Origin: Acanthosepion esculentum
Taxonomy: Eukaryota > Mollusca > Cephalopoda > Sepiida > Sepiidae
Assembly: GCA_964036315.1 (NCBI GenBank)
Contig: OZ038479.1
Span: 57,700,246-57,764,245, forward strand
Length of the DNA stretch: 64,000 bases
Direction: 5' to 3'
A program made the position numbers and the translations under genes. This document shows positions 23,390 to 37,600 of the stretch, in pieces. Numbering within the stretch: the stretch's first letter is position 1; each line of letters opens with the position of its first letter. The notes under the pieces are model-generated. The model had not been told where the DNA came from. It made no database searches and saw only the letters and a list, made by a program, of their open reading frames with translations.

Positions 23390-26300
23390 CTTCCCATCAT
23401 CTAATGATTCAAATATACATTTGAGTCATGGGAAGTTCAGAAATAGAACACTCATCTCATATCTCATTTCAATGACAATCAGACTAAAATTAACAACTCT
23501 ACATAAAAATCCATATTTTACAACACGGGTGGAGCTCAAAATGTCCAAAATGTATTAAACGTATGAAAATATCAAAAGACACTCACGGTTAAATCAATCA
23601 GATGAAAATTAACAATTATTTTGTTTACATATAATTCTGACTTTTTGTCTTCTATAAACAGTGCAATTTCATTCGAATATCTCGTTTCTCCAGCATTGGA
23701 GTAAGGACTTCACTTGTCTTTCATTCCTCAATGTGATACTTTGCTGTCATCTGTATATTCCTTCATATGTTTCAGAACTTTGTGTTTCATAATTGTAACT
23801 GTGTACAACCTTTTGCAAATACGATAATGTGATTTTATTTATTGCTGTTAAAGTGTTGCCTTGGGTTTCATTAATTCTTTAATCTTAGAATTAGTTTAAA
23901 AATTACAGGGAGAAGTTAAGCATGGTTACAATTCAATAATTCTTTACCAAACTCAGTTCATATTTTAACAGATATATTCAGCTATATAATAATGCTACCC
24001 GAGACCAGCATCGGGATACAATAATGTAACAACCAGGAAATATCAATAGAACAATCAAGCAGTTTATCTAAATTTCCTTTTGAGTTGAAACAAGTCCACT
24101 GGTATTTTTTGAAAAATTTTCAATTGTCTAAAATATTATTCTTTAGAGATTCTTCTTTCCACTTGTAAATAAACTCAGTTTTCACAAAAAAGCAGACAAC
24201 AGCAGAGAATTTATGATATAAATAAGGTGAATAAACATAATGAAAAGAACATTCATTTGCACATGAATCTTTAAATGAGACAAAACACATTAAATTTAAA
24301 GCATAATAACCAAGTAAAGCTTTGTATTTTTCTTTTTATGATTTCAATCTGGCAATTATTAGTTTATTGATATAAATCAAACATTTCAACTAGATATAAA
24401 TAAAATGAAAAAAGATTTTATGCCATTGATAAGAAAATTCTGATATAAAAAACAATCTGTATGAACTCTGTAGGAACAAAGATGTTTTTGAAAGTGATAT
24501 TATGAAAAGTTGTTACATTAAAATAGTTATTATAATATGCACCAGGAAACTTTTATGGAAATAAAGAAATACAAAATGATAAACCCTGTCTTTCAAAATT
24601 TGATATAAATCAACTAAGTATTGACTATTCATAAGATTTCTAATATGAAATAAATGATAAAAATTATTTACAGAAGTTTCCATTTGAAATTTTGCAAGGA
24701 AAGATGCTTCATGTAATTACCTCAATGATTTCATTTGCTTATAAAATCCTAATCACACTGAGTTTGATATAATTTAAAGATAGATCTCTGGAGAAAGTTT
24801 GTTTAACTTTTATCAAACTAAATACTATAGGATCTACATAAAGGGTGATTCATATAATATTGGGATGAAATGTTTATATGAATATTTCCCTTTTCTACAA
24901 ACTGTTAATATTTTCACAAAAGAACTTCATCATAATAGTGCATTATAATTATAATTAAATGGTAAATCATGTCTAGTGTGACTGTGCACATAGCAGCATT
25001 GGATTTACCTTCTGGTTTGACTGGCTGAAGCCAGGCATTTTCAACATTTATGATTGACTCCAATCAAGGTGTATAGTATTTTTCATACTGTCATAGATCT
25101 TGAGAGGGGAATCACAGGTGAAAGGTGCCTAGAGTTGTTATCTAAATGTGATACTATATTTCAATGCAGAAAGTTGAATCGGCATGAAGAGTTGAAATTC
25201 TAACCAAGGTTGCTTTGTTCACTTTGCACTAATGCCGTTGGAAAAGGCATGAATATCTGTCTCCTATTAATCAAGGTAATTCCTATGTCCTACTTGTCAA
25301 TACTTTTAAATATCAAACAGTACTTGTCTTATAACCCTTCCATTACTTTGAAAATTTTATGCTTGTAAAACGAATCAAATATATCACACCAAACCTAACA
25401 CAATACACTAACAGATTTCCATAGAGGAAGTCAAGACAAAGCCTATGAATATTTTAAATGTTATGAAAGCTATTATAATTTTGAATTTCTTACTCTGAAT
25501 AAAGGAATATGAAAAAAAAGAATAATATTAAAAAGTAACTGACTGATTCCTTTACACATTATTTCCATTAGGGCTATTGTCCTCATTTTGTTGTTTTTGA
25601 GGGAAAAAGTCTGAATGTAAATAATGATAAAGTTCCCCTATTTAGGAAACAAGGGGCAAAGCAGCAGTTAAACCGTGCTCCTTTCAAAACCCGCCAACAG
25701 TTGGAGAAGAGTAGAACATCACGGCCATTGAAAGATTGTAAACTAGTTGAACTCAAAACTAGGAATTTCACCAGAATTTTATCTAATTTTCTTCTGTAAA
25801 AATTGGATGAGAAATATCATGCGAGTGCTTTTCATATACAATTCTTAACTACCCAGTAATCTTAAAAAATTCGCAAAATATTCTCCGTAATCGAATGTTT
25901 TATTGAATGTTAAATATTTTGGCTTTACATTTCCTATACTTATCACTCTTATTTTGGACACTGCCATGTATAGTCATCCGTGTTTATGAAAATCTGACCC
26001 CAACCCCGCAAAAAGTTAAAAATACTCTTTAAAATATTGGGTGTCGAATTGGAATAAGATTTTCCATTTATGATCAGTAAATATAATTTGCACATATTAA
26101 CAATATCACCTAAGTATTACAATTTCTGTTGAAAACAATTGTTGTAAAAATTCATTCATAAAAAAACCCCCAAAAAACCACATTCTTCAGAGAATACTGT
26201 CCATAATGACTTATTCATAAAAGCAATTAAAAGCTTTTCTAATTAAATAATGCCTTAATTTTATGATTCAAGTTTTACCAAAAATACAGTGATAATTAAA

Positions 26301-27462
26301 TTCTCCAAAGGCATCTGCTTTCAACTAATATAAACCCTGAGCTGGTGAAAATTTCATAAAATTAACCAGGTGTGTGTCGGGTGGGTGGTTCGATGTAAAA
26401 ATTAAATTTTTTGCCAAGAAAGATAATTTAACATCAAAATAAATTTTCAAGAGCAACATGGAGATTTTTTAAATCAAAATGATGAAAAGTAAAACAAAGC
26501 CAAATTTTGTGCTACAGAAATTGAATAAAAATAAGTAAAATAAAATGAAAACTATTTTTTTTAAATATTTTCTTCAAGATATCTGACATGACGAAACTGA
26601 AATTGAAATCATGGCTGAATTTACTTCATTTTTTATTTATTTCGGCAATACACTAACAGGGAATAAAAAGAAAAAATAATGGCGGGCGCTATTACACTTT
26701 CGAACCTCCCCCCTCCATTCACAGACTCTCCCGTTGCTTCCTGTCAGTCAGCAATGGGTTGCCCCAGATACGACAGTCTGCACTGATATGTGGACCTCAT
26801 AGAATGAATTATTTTGTCTCTACATCATATAACACATGTGTGTTGGCCTCGCATTAAACTGGCCTTATGTCTAATTTCCTCTCCTTATCAAAATAAATGC
26901 AAATGCTTGAACATATCTACAACAATTTTAGTTAAAGGTAGGAAGCTGGTGATTTTCTTGAATTTGATATTAACCAGTAAATTTAAGTTTGCCTGATAAA
27001 ATTGAAGGTATTTTTTTACATTTTACAAACATTAATTTTGTTTCACGAGATTTAAATATTATAATTAATACTAACAAAAGGAACTGCTGAATGACAGGAA
27101 GCAACGGGGAGGTGTACGAAAGTGTAATAGCGCCAACTGGCGAGGGACGTCAGTAAATAACAATTTCACTTTTATCGAAATAATTTCTCTTCTTTCACTT
27201 ACCTTTCAATTTCAATTCAGAAAATGCAACGAGAAAAACAAAACGGGATGGTTTTTCTTTCTTTGTGTTCACATGATTTTGATGCGATTACTTTTAGTTT
27301 TGTCCAGCTTACCAAATTTCTGCATTGTTCATTTTCATAACAAGGTCGAAATTGAAACGAAATATCACAAAGAATGAATTAAGAAAAATAAAACACGTTA
27401 CTAACGGGAAATTCCTTTCAGAAAATGTTTTATGATTACGAAAGGTGAAAAAGAAAGTTAAA
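23390..27462 (-). repeat. Partial, rearranged duplication unit A' without zinc-finger exon
   Basis: Segments match unit A in the same orientation: 23,390-23,640 (3' flank type sequence as at 61,440), 23,950-24,100 (as 8,075-8,210), 24,330-24,960 (as 9,220-9,870), 26,220-26,340 (as 10,790-10,900) and 26,570-27,450 (as 14,180-14,600, including the splice-donor-like site). A segment at about 25,850-26,000 is inverted relative to 10,000-10,110. No finger-coding sequence is present. It abuts unit B at about 27,463. An ORF at 25,583-25,771 has no recognisable features. Confidence 0.7.
26685..27134. mobile_element. 450 bp non-autonomous DNA transposon (MITE-like)
   Basis: The ends are perfect 18 bp inverted repeats GGCGCTATTACACTTTCG (26,685-26,702 and 27,117-27,134). 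A second inner inverted pair, CCGTTGCTTCCTGTCA, lies at 26,731-26,746 and 27,092-27,107. The interior has no coding capacity. Homologous positions in units A (about 14,285) and B (about 36,785) lack it and read straight through. TGGCG flanks it at 26,680-26,684 and, three bases out, at 27,138-27,142, a possible target duplication. Superfamily not assigned. Confidence 0.85.
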
Positions 27463-29515
27463 TGGTAAAGATTAATCGCCAACACATCTCTGCTAAAAAA
27501 AAAGTTTTACAAAGCTTCAAACACAACAAAAACAGGATAATCTTAAAAATTTCTTTTAAAAACAGTTTTTCAGTTTATGGGAACATTTTTCATGTATTGA
27601 TATCTTTAAACACTTTTATATTTGAGCAATCATTTTTTTCGATTTTAAGTGATCATTTTCTCGGTTTTATCTTTCTAGAAATGTAAAAAATAGGGACTAG
27701 GAATTTTATTTTTATTATTAGCCATGGACTTCTGTTTAGTATTACTATTAAAAAAATCAGAGTTCCACCTTACTGGATGATCTCGGATCTCGAGTTGTAC
27801 CAAGCAAAAATAGTAAAAATCAGTAATTTCTTTTATAGTATTTGTAAAAAGCATTAAAACTTAATGATTAAATTAATTTCTTGACTGTAATTCACAACAC
27901 ATTGAAACAAAGTAATCAGGTATCCTCCACCATTGAAAGATTTTACTGAATTCTGTGGATGAAAATATTAAACTCAGGAAATTCTTATAACAATTTCTAA
28001 TAAACATTTAAAAACAAACGTTTGAAGTTTTTATTTGTAAAAAAATATTTCTATAAAAATTTCCACAAATATGAATGGAGTTAAATTCGCAGATCAATTC
28101 TGTGGACAAGACAAATTGGTATAAGATGACAATTGGAAAAAATCTTAGATTTTTTCTGACACATTTCATCTTCCGACTTTTTTAAGGCAAAAATGAAATC
28201 ATAACGTTTTTGTTGTTATAGTTACATTACTAATTCCAAATTTAAAGAAGAGAGATACTTCTGCATAAGCCTCTTTCTGGTTAATGTAAATTTCATTAAT
28301 ACTATGTTTTTTTTTCTTTCTACGTCAACAATATAGTTAAATTTCCAGATCAATTCTGCGGACTAAAAAAAATTGGTATAAGATGACAATTGGAAAAAAA
28401 ATGTTAGTCTTTTGCTCACACATTTCGTGTTTTGACTTTTTTTAAAGACAAAAATGTAATGAAAATGTTTTTGTCGTTATTACAAAATTTTTTAAACATA
28501 TTTGTTGCAGATAAATTAACTTCTTTGCTGAAAACCAGTTTTAAGCACAAATCAACAAATATATCTGCAAGAAAGATGTTAACACACTTGAAGTCTATGC
28601 ACAATGATCACCACTACATGCACTCGGTGAAATCCCCGTAAATTTCTATTATCTGCGAGCATGCTGATGTCAACAGGCAATGACAATGAAGATAAAAAAT
28701 AATATCCATAGTACTACGTTTTTGATACTTCTACAAAGTTTCATAAATACATATAGAATAAACAATTGTATTCTTAAACTATTGGTTATATAGGATTATA
28801 ACATTTTTATGAACAAAATAAAAATAAAGGCATCACTTGACTGAGGATGAATAATTAAGAAAAAACTTAAAATAAATGCAATTAACAGTATATTATAACA
28901 TATATATCTGAAATGGTGTAGTACATTTTATTAAAACACCCTGCAAAGCAATCTACCTATTATTTTGCCTTTATAAAATAAATCAAAATCCATCTGAACC
29001 TGATACAGGAATATATGACTTTTTTTCATTCATGTACAAAAAAAAAGATCCCTGAATTTTGTTGATTTATGTTTGCATTTGTATGTATAGATTTGTGACA
29101 GTCCTGCACAAAATATAATATCGCATCTCATGAAATCTTAAGAATCAGAACAATTGTAAAACGTCATTCACACACTTCTCATCGGTGTTTCCATATATTG
29201 AATCATTAACAGACCCAGAAAAAGGAATTTTCATTCAATTTTGCATATAGCCAAAATAAATAAAATTCATATTTGCTTGATACATGAATATATGACCTTA
29301 TTTCATTCATGTGATATCTTTATATTAAGGAAGAATTTTTTTTCAAATCCATGACTTATGCAAAACATCATTCACACACGTCAGTGGTGTATAAAAATGC
29401 AGATATGCAAATTTCAGAGGGAATAGTTTTCTTTCCAGTAGAGATTCGAATAGGAGTCAGTATATTTGACTTTTCAAGAAAGAAACATCTACAGGATTCA
29501 CACAGATATGTTTTT

Positions 29516-30820
29516 CTATCCTCTGTGTGTGTGCATATGGTCCTTCAAATTTAACTTCTTTGTGAATGCAGATTTACAAACTTCACAAGAATATGGTTTC
29601 TCTAAATTGTGTGTTTGCATATGACACTCTAAAGATGTCTTCTGTGTGAATGCAGATGCACAAACTTCACAAGAATATGGTTTCTCTCCAGTGTGTATTC
29701 GCATATGTCTCTTCAAAGATGACTTAAATGAAAATGCAGATGCACAAATTTCACAAGAATAAGGTTTCTCTCCAGTGTGTGTTCGCATATGGCCCTTCAA
29801 ATGTGACTTGTGTGTGAATGCAGATCCACATACTTCACAAGAATATGGTTTCTCTCCAGTGTGTGATCGCATATGACACACCAAATATGACTTCATTGAA
29901 AATGCAGATTTACAAACTTCACAAGAATATAGTTTCTCTCCAGTATGTGTTAGCATATGGGTCTTCAAAGTTAAATTTCTTGAGAATGCAGATCCACAAA
30001 CTTCACAAGAATATGGTTTGTCTCCAATGTGCCTTTGCATATGGTTCTTCAAATTTGACTTCACTGAAAATGCAAATCCGCAAACTTCACAAGAATATGG
30101 TTTCTCCCCAGTGTGTGTTTGCATATGGTACTTCAAATGTGACTTCATTGTAAATGAAGATCCACAAACTTCACAAGAATATGGTTTCTCTCCAGTGTGT
30201 ACTTGCATATGATACTTCAATTGTGACTTCACTGAAAATGCAGATACACAAACTTCACAAGAATATGGTTTCTCTCCAGTGTGAATTCGCATATGATAAA
30301 CCAAAGGCGTCTTCTGTGTGAATGCAGATTTACAAACTTCACAGGAATATGGTTTCTCTCCAGTGTGTGTTCGCATATGACGCTCTAAAGATGTCTTCTC
30401 TGTGAATGCAGATCCACAAACTTCACAAGCATATGGTTTCTCTCCAGTGTGTATTCGCGTATGTTTCTTCAAAGATGACTTCAATGAAAATGCAGATGCA
30501 CAAATTTCACAAGAATAAGCTTTCTCTCCAGTGTGAGTTCGCATATGCACCTTCAAATGTGACTTCTGTGTGAATGCAGATCCACATACTTCACAAGAAA
30601 ATGGTTTCTGCCCAGTATGTGTTTGCATATGGTCCTTCAATTTTGACTTCATTGAAAATGCAGATTTACACACTTCACAAGAATATGGTTTCTCTCCAGT
30701 GTGTGTTCGCATATGGTACTTCAAATGTGACTTCACTGAAAATGCAGATGTACAAACTTCACAAGAATATTGTTTCTTTCCAGCGTGCATTCGCATATGA
30801 CACACCAAAGATGACTTCAT
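29516..30820 (-). CDS. Multi-C2H2 zinc-finger protein B, 15 full fingers
   Basis: An ATG-led frame of 434 codons begins inside the helix of a finger ([12 protein letters not shown]) and continues with 15 complete 28-residue C2H2 fingers with TGEKPY-like linkers. It ends HTHRG then TAG, at the same place as array C. Predicted to be a nuclear DNA-binding protein. The codon run just upstream of the ATG belongs to a finger whose first zinc Cys is replaced by Tyr (PYCYEVC). Beyond it a 2-base deletion and stops interrupt the array. No other domain is visible. The frame may be translated from this ATG or be the surviving core of a pseudogene. Its finger order only partly matches arrays A and C. Confidence 0.85.
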   Translation of the reverse strand: MKSSLVCHMRMHAGKKQYSCEVCTSAFSVKSHLKYHMRTHTGEKPYSCEVCKSAFSMKSKLKDHMQTHTGQKPFSCEVCGSAFTQKSHLKVHMRTHTGEKAYSCEICASAFSLKSSLKKHTRIHTGEKPYACEVCGSAFTEKTSLERHMRTHTGEKPYSCEVCKSAFTQKTPLVYHMRIHTGEKPYSCEVCVSAFSVKSQLKYHMQVHTGEKPYSCEVCGSSFTMKSHLKYHMQTHTGEKPYSCEVCGFAFSVKSNLKNHMQRHIGDKPYSCEVCGSAFSRNLTLKTHMLTHTGEKLYSCEVCKSAFSMKSYLVCHMRSHTGEKPYSCEVCGSAFTHKSHLKGHMRTHTGEKPYSCEICASAFSFKSSLKRHMRIHTGEKPYSCEVCASAFTQKTSLECHMQTHNLEKPYSCEVCKSAFTKKLNLKDHMHTHRG

Positions 30821-31300
30821 TGAAAATGCAGATTTACAAACTTCATAACAATATGGTTTCTCACCAGTATTTTTGCATATGACACTCTAAAGATGTCTTC
30901 TATGTGAATGCAGATGCACAAACTTCACAAGAATATAGTTTTTCTCCAGAGTGTATTCGCATGTTTCTTCAAAGATGACTTGAATGAAACTGCAGATGCA
31001 CAATCTTCACAACAATATGGTTTCTCTCCAGTGTGCGTTCACCTGGGATTCTCTAAATGTGACTTCTGTGTGCATGCAGATATACATTATTCACAAGAAT
31101 ATGGTTTCTTTCCAATGTGTGATCGCATATGACTCTCCAAAAGATTTGTGTGAATGCAGATGCACAAACTTCACATGAATATGGTTTCTCTTCAGTGTGT
31201 ATCTGCATAGTGTTCTGTGAAAATGCTGATACACTAAATTCACATTTATATGGTTTGTTACTAGTGATTTATTCCCAAATCTAAATAACTAGAAAGGTTG
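30821..31300 (-). pseudogene. Decayed N-terminal fingers of zinc-finger gene B
   Basis: About five further fingers are legible on the minus strand in different frames (EEKPYSCEVCASAFTQ, GEKLYSCEVCASAFT then a TAG, TSLECHMQK), with at least four indels and several stops. A 2-base loss in the last linker puts TGA in frame just before the open array. The unit B finger region originally extended to about 31,260. Confidence 0.75.
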
Positions 31301-31605
31301 CAAACTTCACAGGAAAATGGTTAATTCTTCTTTAAAACCTTTTACTCATATGCAAAAATAAGACTCTACAGAAAACACAAACCAAACATTTCAAAGTACT
31401 TCTGTTTGCAAGTTAATGATCCCCTTGATATTTTTGAAAATGTAGATACATAACTTTTACATGAAAATTGCAACATTCTGTTCTTGATGGAGAGTAAAGA
31501 GTCTTGTTTTTCTTCATTTCCATTCTCAAGAATAAGAGTTTTTATTAATATGATGAAAGACCTGCAAAGTAAAAGTAACACCACATACAACAGTGAATAA
31601 TACAT
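31180..31605 (-). other. Leader of finger exon in unit B, with candidate splice acceptor
   Basis: A 79-codon minus-strand frame (31,605-31,366) crosses the acceptor-like TTTGCAG at plus 31,562-31,564. It includes a finger-like FSCKSYVSTFSK stretch in which the second Cys of the 8,826-9,065 copy has become Tyr. It differs at five residues from that copy. The gap to the array (31,180-31,366) resembles a degenerate first finger. Likely untranslated or relic. Confidence 0.4.
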
Positions 31606-34600
31606 GAAATCAGTTCAGATATATTTATCTATGTATTAATGCTAGTTGAGATCAGCACAGGGAGACAATAATGCAGTAGCCAAGAAAGATCAATAGAGAA
31701 ATCACTAAGTTTATCTTAAACAATTTACTTTTAAGTATGAAACAAAATATGCAAGTGCAATAAATCAAGATTGTGATTTCAATCTGGCAGCTATTAGTTT
31801 GTTGATATGAATTAAACTAGAGGTCAACACAATGCGAAAAATCTTTGTGTCATTCATAAGAAATTTCTGTAAAAAGAAAAAAAATCAATCTATATTAACT
31901 CTATAGAAGCAAAGATATTTTTGAAAGGGATATTATGAAAAGATCTTTACCTTCAAATAGTTATTATAATATACATCAGAAAATCTTTTAGGGAATTAAA
32001 AAATAGAAACATCAAAAACCTGGCTTTCAAAGTCTGATACAAATCAACTAAGTATTGGCTATGCATATAATCTCCAGTATTTAATAAATGATGAAAAATC
32101 CTAATCTCACTGAGTTTGGCATATTTTGAAGATAGATCTCTGAAGAAATACTCCAGGATATACATAAAAGGTGATTCATATAATATTGGGAAGAAATATT
32201 CACATAACTGTTTGTAGAAAAGAGCAAGATTTAATATTTTCAGAAAAGAATTTCGTGATAAAAGTGTTTTAAAATTATCAAGTGTGACACTATTGTCGCA
32301 AGAATTTTTTTCAATGGATAATGTATTTTTATAAGAATTGTATTCATTATATTAGAACAATTTATAAACTTATAAATTGTTTAAAATCCTGTATTAATTT
32401 TTAGTGGTCAAGTGATATGGTTCAAAATTCCTTGAAAAATATTATCACAATATTCTCAGATAATAAAGAGTGATAGATATAGTAAAATTAAAGCCAAAGT
32501 ATTTAAAATTCAATAAACATTAGATTACGGAAAATATTTTCCTAAATTACTGAGAACTCAAAAATTATATAAAAACAATACTATGACTGTACTTACATAA
32601 TGAAACAAAAGCTCACGAAAATTCAATGATCCTTCATATTTTAAAAAGTATTTTGAATTTATTTTACACGTGCATAATCATGACGATTTTCATAAATACA
32701 GATGTCCAAATTCACCATTATCAGAAAATAAGAGCAATAATTATAGTAAAGTTGAAATTAATTGGTAAGTTTCTTCCTAAGCCACAGTAACTAAAATTCA
32801 ATGAAATACTAGATTGCTTAGAATACTTTCTTCTATATTTAAGATTACAGTATAAACAAAATTTTATCAAAAAAGGCATTCGCATTTGTCAAGTAATTGT
32901 TACTGATATGTCTCCCTTAGAAAAAAAAATCACCAAACATAAATCTTAAGAGAGTTGTCAGTGCATGATAAAAGCATCCACTCTCATGCTAAAAAAATGC
33001 TGTGATAAATTTAAACTAGAAGTAAGTAATATATCTTTCAAATCAGATTAATTCAACTTTAAATCAGCTAATCTTTAAGTAGATTTTCAGAAAGGTATAT
33101 TTTAATTTTGAATGATTTATAATAAAGAGAATTATGTTGTAAATATGGTTGATTTTAGCGTCTTCTCTGATAATATGCAAAAAAAAAAACAACCAACAAA
33201 CAAAAATCAGGCAATGGTGTCCATCATATATCTTGTTCATAAAAGCAATTAAAAGTTTTCTTAATTTTATAAAATCTTAATTTTATTGCATTTTTTATTT
33301 TATGATTCAGAGCAGATTTTTGGTAAGACGGTTTAAATTCTCCAAGCAATTCTGCTTTTAACTCATATGAATATTAAGCAGGGTAAATTTAATTTCTCAA
33401 AGAAGAAATACCCCAAAGCAATTGAAATAATTTAAAATGCCTTCTTTGAACCTAAAATTCAGTTCTGTTTGAAATATTGTAGCCTAAAGCAAGATACCTT
33501 CATTGAGTCTCTGAATAATGAGTATACCATGATGAAAAAATGCCATGAACTTAATAAAAACAAAGTTTTATTGTCAAAATTTTTTTCAGTATTAAAAGGA
33601 AACAAGAAAAGGATTCTTTGATTATCATATTTTATAATCCATTTAAGGTTTGAATTTTTTTTAAAAAAATGGGCTTGGATTAGTATAGGAAATTTGAATG
33701 TCTTTTTTGCAGTGAAAAACATTGATTTGAAGATTCTCACAAAAATCAAATTTTAATGAATCTGTCAGGATTTATACAGAAATGAATGAAATTATTTTAG
33801 AATTTAAAAAAAAAAATCTTGGTTATTTTAATTTTATGACATTTTGAGAAATTAAAAATTTGAAAGAATCATTAAAATCCAACAATTATTTAATTTTTGC
33901 AAGAATTTCCAAATCACTGCAGAAAAGACACTCAAATTTCCTACTAATATTTGCTCCCCAGCCAAGTTAACACAAACAAAAAACAAAATTTCAAATGTTC
34001 TTAAATGGATTATAAAATTTGATTCAATAATCAAAGAATCCTGCATCTTATTAATGACAAGATTTTCATAATAAAACTTTGTTTTTATTAAGTTTAGGGT
34101 ATGTCCTCATCATGGTATGCTCATTGTTAAGAGAATCAATGATGATACCTTTATTTAGGCCATAATATTTCAAATAGAACTGAATCTTAGCTCCAAAGAA
34201 GGTATTTCTGGTTAATTAAACTGCTTTTTAGGACTTTTTAATTTATAAATTTTGTGATAAAGAACATGGGAATTTTAGAACGGATATCTCCACTAATTTG
34301 CTGAAAAAAGACCATGCCATGATGAAAAAAGGCCTCAAACTTGATAAAAACAAACATTTATCATCAAAATATTTATGTTACTATTAAGAGGAAAGACCAA
34401 AGTATTTTTTGATTACATTCTAAAATTTTGAAATCTTTTCTAGCACTTGTAAAATTTTGAATAAAAGCTTTTTTTCTCGTGTCAAAGGGGCCATCAAAGA
34501 ATAGTATAAGCAATTTTAGCAGTTTTTTTTTTTTTTTTGTCATTTTTGGCAGTGAAAGACACATTGATTTGGAAATAATTGTTGGATTTTAGTTAGATTT

Positions 34601-37600
34601 TGAGGACTTATTAAAAAATGAATGATATAATTTTTGAAATTTTACTTTTTAAATCTTAGTAAAATTATTTGTTTTTACTTCTCTCCCCACACTTACTTAA
34701 TTTAACAATTTTTTTCTGAAAAGCTTTCATAAATAAAATATATTATTCTTAGTTCCCCAGCCAGAAAATGTTTTGATGATTAATGAATTTTTACAAGGAC
34801 TTTTACAAATTTTAATTGTAATTTTAAAACATTTAAAATTAATATATCATTATATATTAAGTTTTAAAATTCTGTATTGATTTCACCCTTTCAGATGATA
34901 TTAAGTGGAAATTATATTTACAAATCATATATTAAAAAGCTTAAGACAATACATCATTATTTTTAAAAGAATTTTGACTATTTCTTTTTATGTAGGAACA
35001 TAATACATGATATTATCAAAAAATAAGTGTGATAGCTATAGTTAAATTAAAGCCAAAGTATTTAAAATTCAATAAACATTACAGAGAATATTTTCCAAAA
35101 CTTTTAAGATTACTGAGAATTTAAAAATTATATAAAAACAGCATTTACCATGTAGCGTTTAATTATGTTTTACAGATAAAGAGTCGGTAGAACAACATTA
35201 GATAAAAATATCCATCTGTCATCAAGTTGTCAAACACAACAAGAGCTTAAATAAATGGCTACAGTCAGGTTAAAAAATTCATTTCTGCAATATTTTAAGC
35301 ATAAAGTAAATAACTTTTGTTTAAATTCAGATTAATTATACTTTAAATCAGCTAATATTTCTCAAATAAAGTTTCAGAGAAGTATATTTTATTTTTGGAA
35401 GATTTTGTAATGAAGAGAATTATAATGCGATGAAAGACAATTAGAATAGGACGCTAATTTGCTATGATAGCAAAAGAAAAAATCCTTCTAGTCAATTTAA
35501 ATTAGTGTTAAATAACTTTTTGAAATACAGCAAAGTATTTTGCTCATTGAAAACATTATTAGCTTAAAATTAAAACTAAACTAAAAGCTTCAAGAAAGAT
35601 TTTTAATTTTTTAAACATTAGGTATCTTTTTCTTCCTTTTTCTTTAAAAAAAAAGGAAAAAGAAACTTACTACTAAGCTTTTTCCAGGGTTATTTTTAGT
35701 ACTTGCCGGTACGTAGAAAGTAAAGGTATAAATTGTAATTTTATTAACATAGAAACTTCGACAATGTATTTTTTTATGCAACAAATTGAAATTAATATTT
35801 TTTTCTATCTGACGTTCTGTTATTCCTTGCGAAATGACTAATAAATTCTGCCATCCGTGACTTCCTAAGCAAACTTTTAAAAATAGCATTGAAATGAATC
35901 AAATGGAAATAATGGCCTTTACAAACGAATAAAATTTTTTTAAATTAAAACGATTTTTAAATAAAACGGTTTTTGATTTTCATTCTAAAAACAGTTTTCA
36001 GTCGACTGCAATGATTCAACGTTATTTTTAAGTTTTTTAAAAGTCATAATTGTAGAATTAGGATTTTTTTTGTAATCGGCTGCTTATTTTCCTTTTTAAA
36101 TGACGAATAATTTCTGCCATCTGCGATATCCTCAGGAAACATTTCAAAATAGAACTGAAACGAATCAAGTGGAAATAACGGCCGTCCAAACGAACAAAAA
36201 TATTATATTTCAAAACGATTTGTGATTTTCTTTCTATCACAAACAAACTGATTACCACAAACTGCAATGATTCGTTGTTTTCATGAAATAAATTAAAATC
36301 CTAATTCTAGTAAAATACAAAAAAAGGGATATTTTTGCAATCGGCTGATCGTGTATATATATTTTTTTACCTTTTTATTTTTTTATGGAGTGAGAAAAAA
36401 AGCGGATCTTTTAAAACCTTTCCAACAAAATCGTCCTAATTCTATCAAACCAAAAATTAATATCATTTGTATTATTGCATAATCTTTCCAATTTAATTTA
36501 ACAACAAGTGTAAGAAGGTGGAAATTTTTAATTAAAAAAAACGTCATAGAACGAAGACAAAATATGCTTTGTTGTCGACATGTAAAAACTGTTTTTGAAT
36601 TAAAATAAAATAAAAACTCCAAAGCGAAATAACAAAATTCAACTAATTTCCTTTTTTTAAAAAAAATATTTCTTTTAATAAAATATCTGCTGATATGATG
36701 AAATCAAATCATAGCTGAATTTATTTCATTTTTTTAAATTTTGATAAACACTCTAACAGAGAATAAAAAGAAATGAAATAATGGTGAGGCAGGTCAGTAA
36801 ATAAAGATTTTTTTTCATCAAAATTATTTGTCTTCTTCTTCAACTAACTTTTAAGACCAGAAAATGCATAGAGAAAAAAAAAACGGATGATTTGTTTCTG
36901 CTTAGCTTAAATGTTTTTGTGAAGATTTCTCTGTAATGTTAAGCTACCAAATTTTTGTATTGTACATATAATGTCGAAAATGAAACGAATGACACAAAAA
37001 AGGGTTTAAAAAATTGGAAAAATACGATAAAATAGTAAATAGTTGAATAACTTTTGAGAAAATATTTACCATTATTATCCAAGCCGAAAAACGATGTTAT
37101 ACAAAATATGATTCCTTGTACTTAAAACGCTGAGCAGTGAGATTTTTTGGCATTTACAAAAGAAGAGTTAGTAAAAAGTCGATGCTTGACGTTTCGTCAT
37201 GACAACGAGGTGGAAATCGATTTCAGTACTGATCACATTATTAAACCGAGCGCAATGCTGTTGTTTTTTTTTCAAAACGTGAAAAGAAAAATCAACCTGC
37301 TCTATGGCCACTGTCACTGTCTTTTCACGAGGCGGTACCCAACATTGGATTTTTATGAATTTTATTTTTATATTATGCAAATTTTATTGAAACAAAATGC
37401 TGTACAATAAACATCAATTATAAATCGAGAATCTCGGTACTTACACAGATTCGCAATACGTAAAAACGGTAAGAAGATTAATTCTAAATTTAACAATTAA
37501 AAATATTACCTGATTTAAAAAATAAGGATAGTTTTTTAATCTTATTTTAAGCAAAAATTAATTTAAGTTTAAAATATCACAGAAATACATTTTTTTAAAA

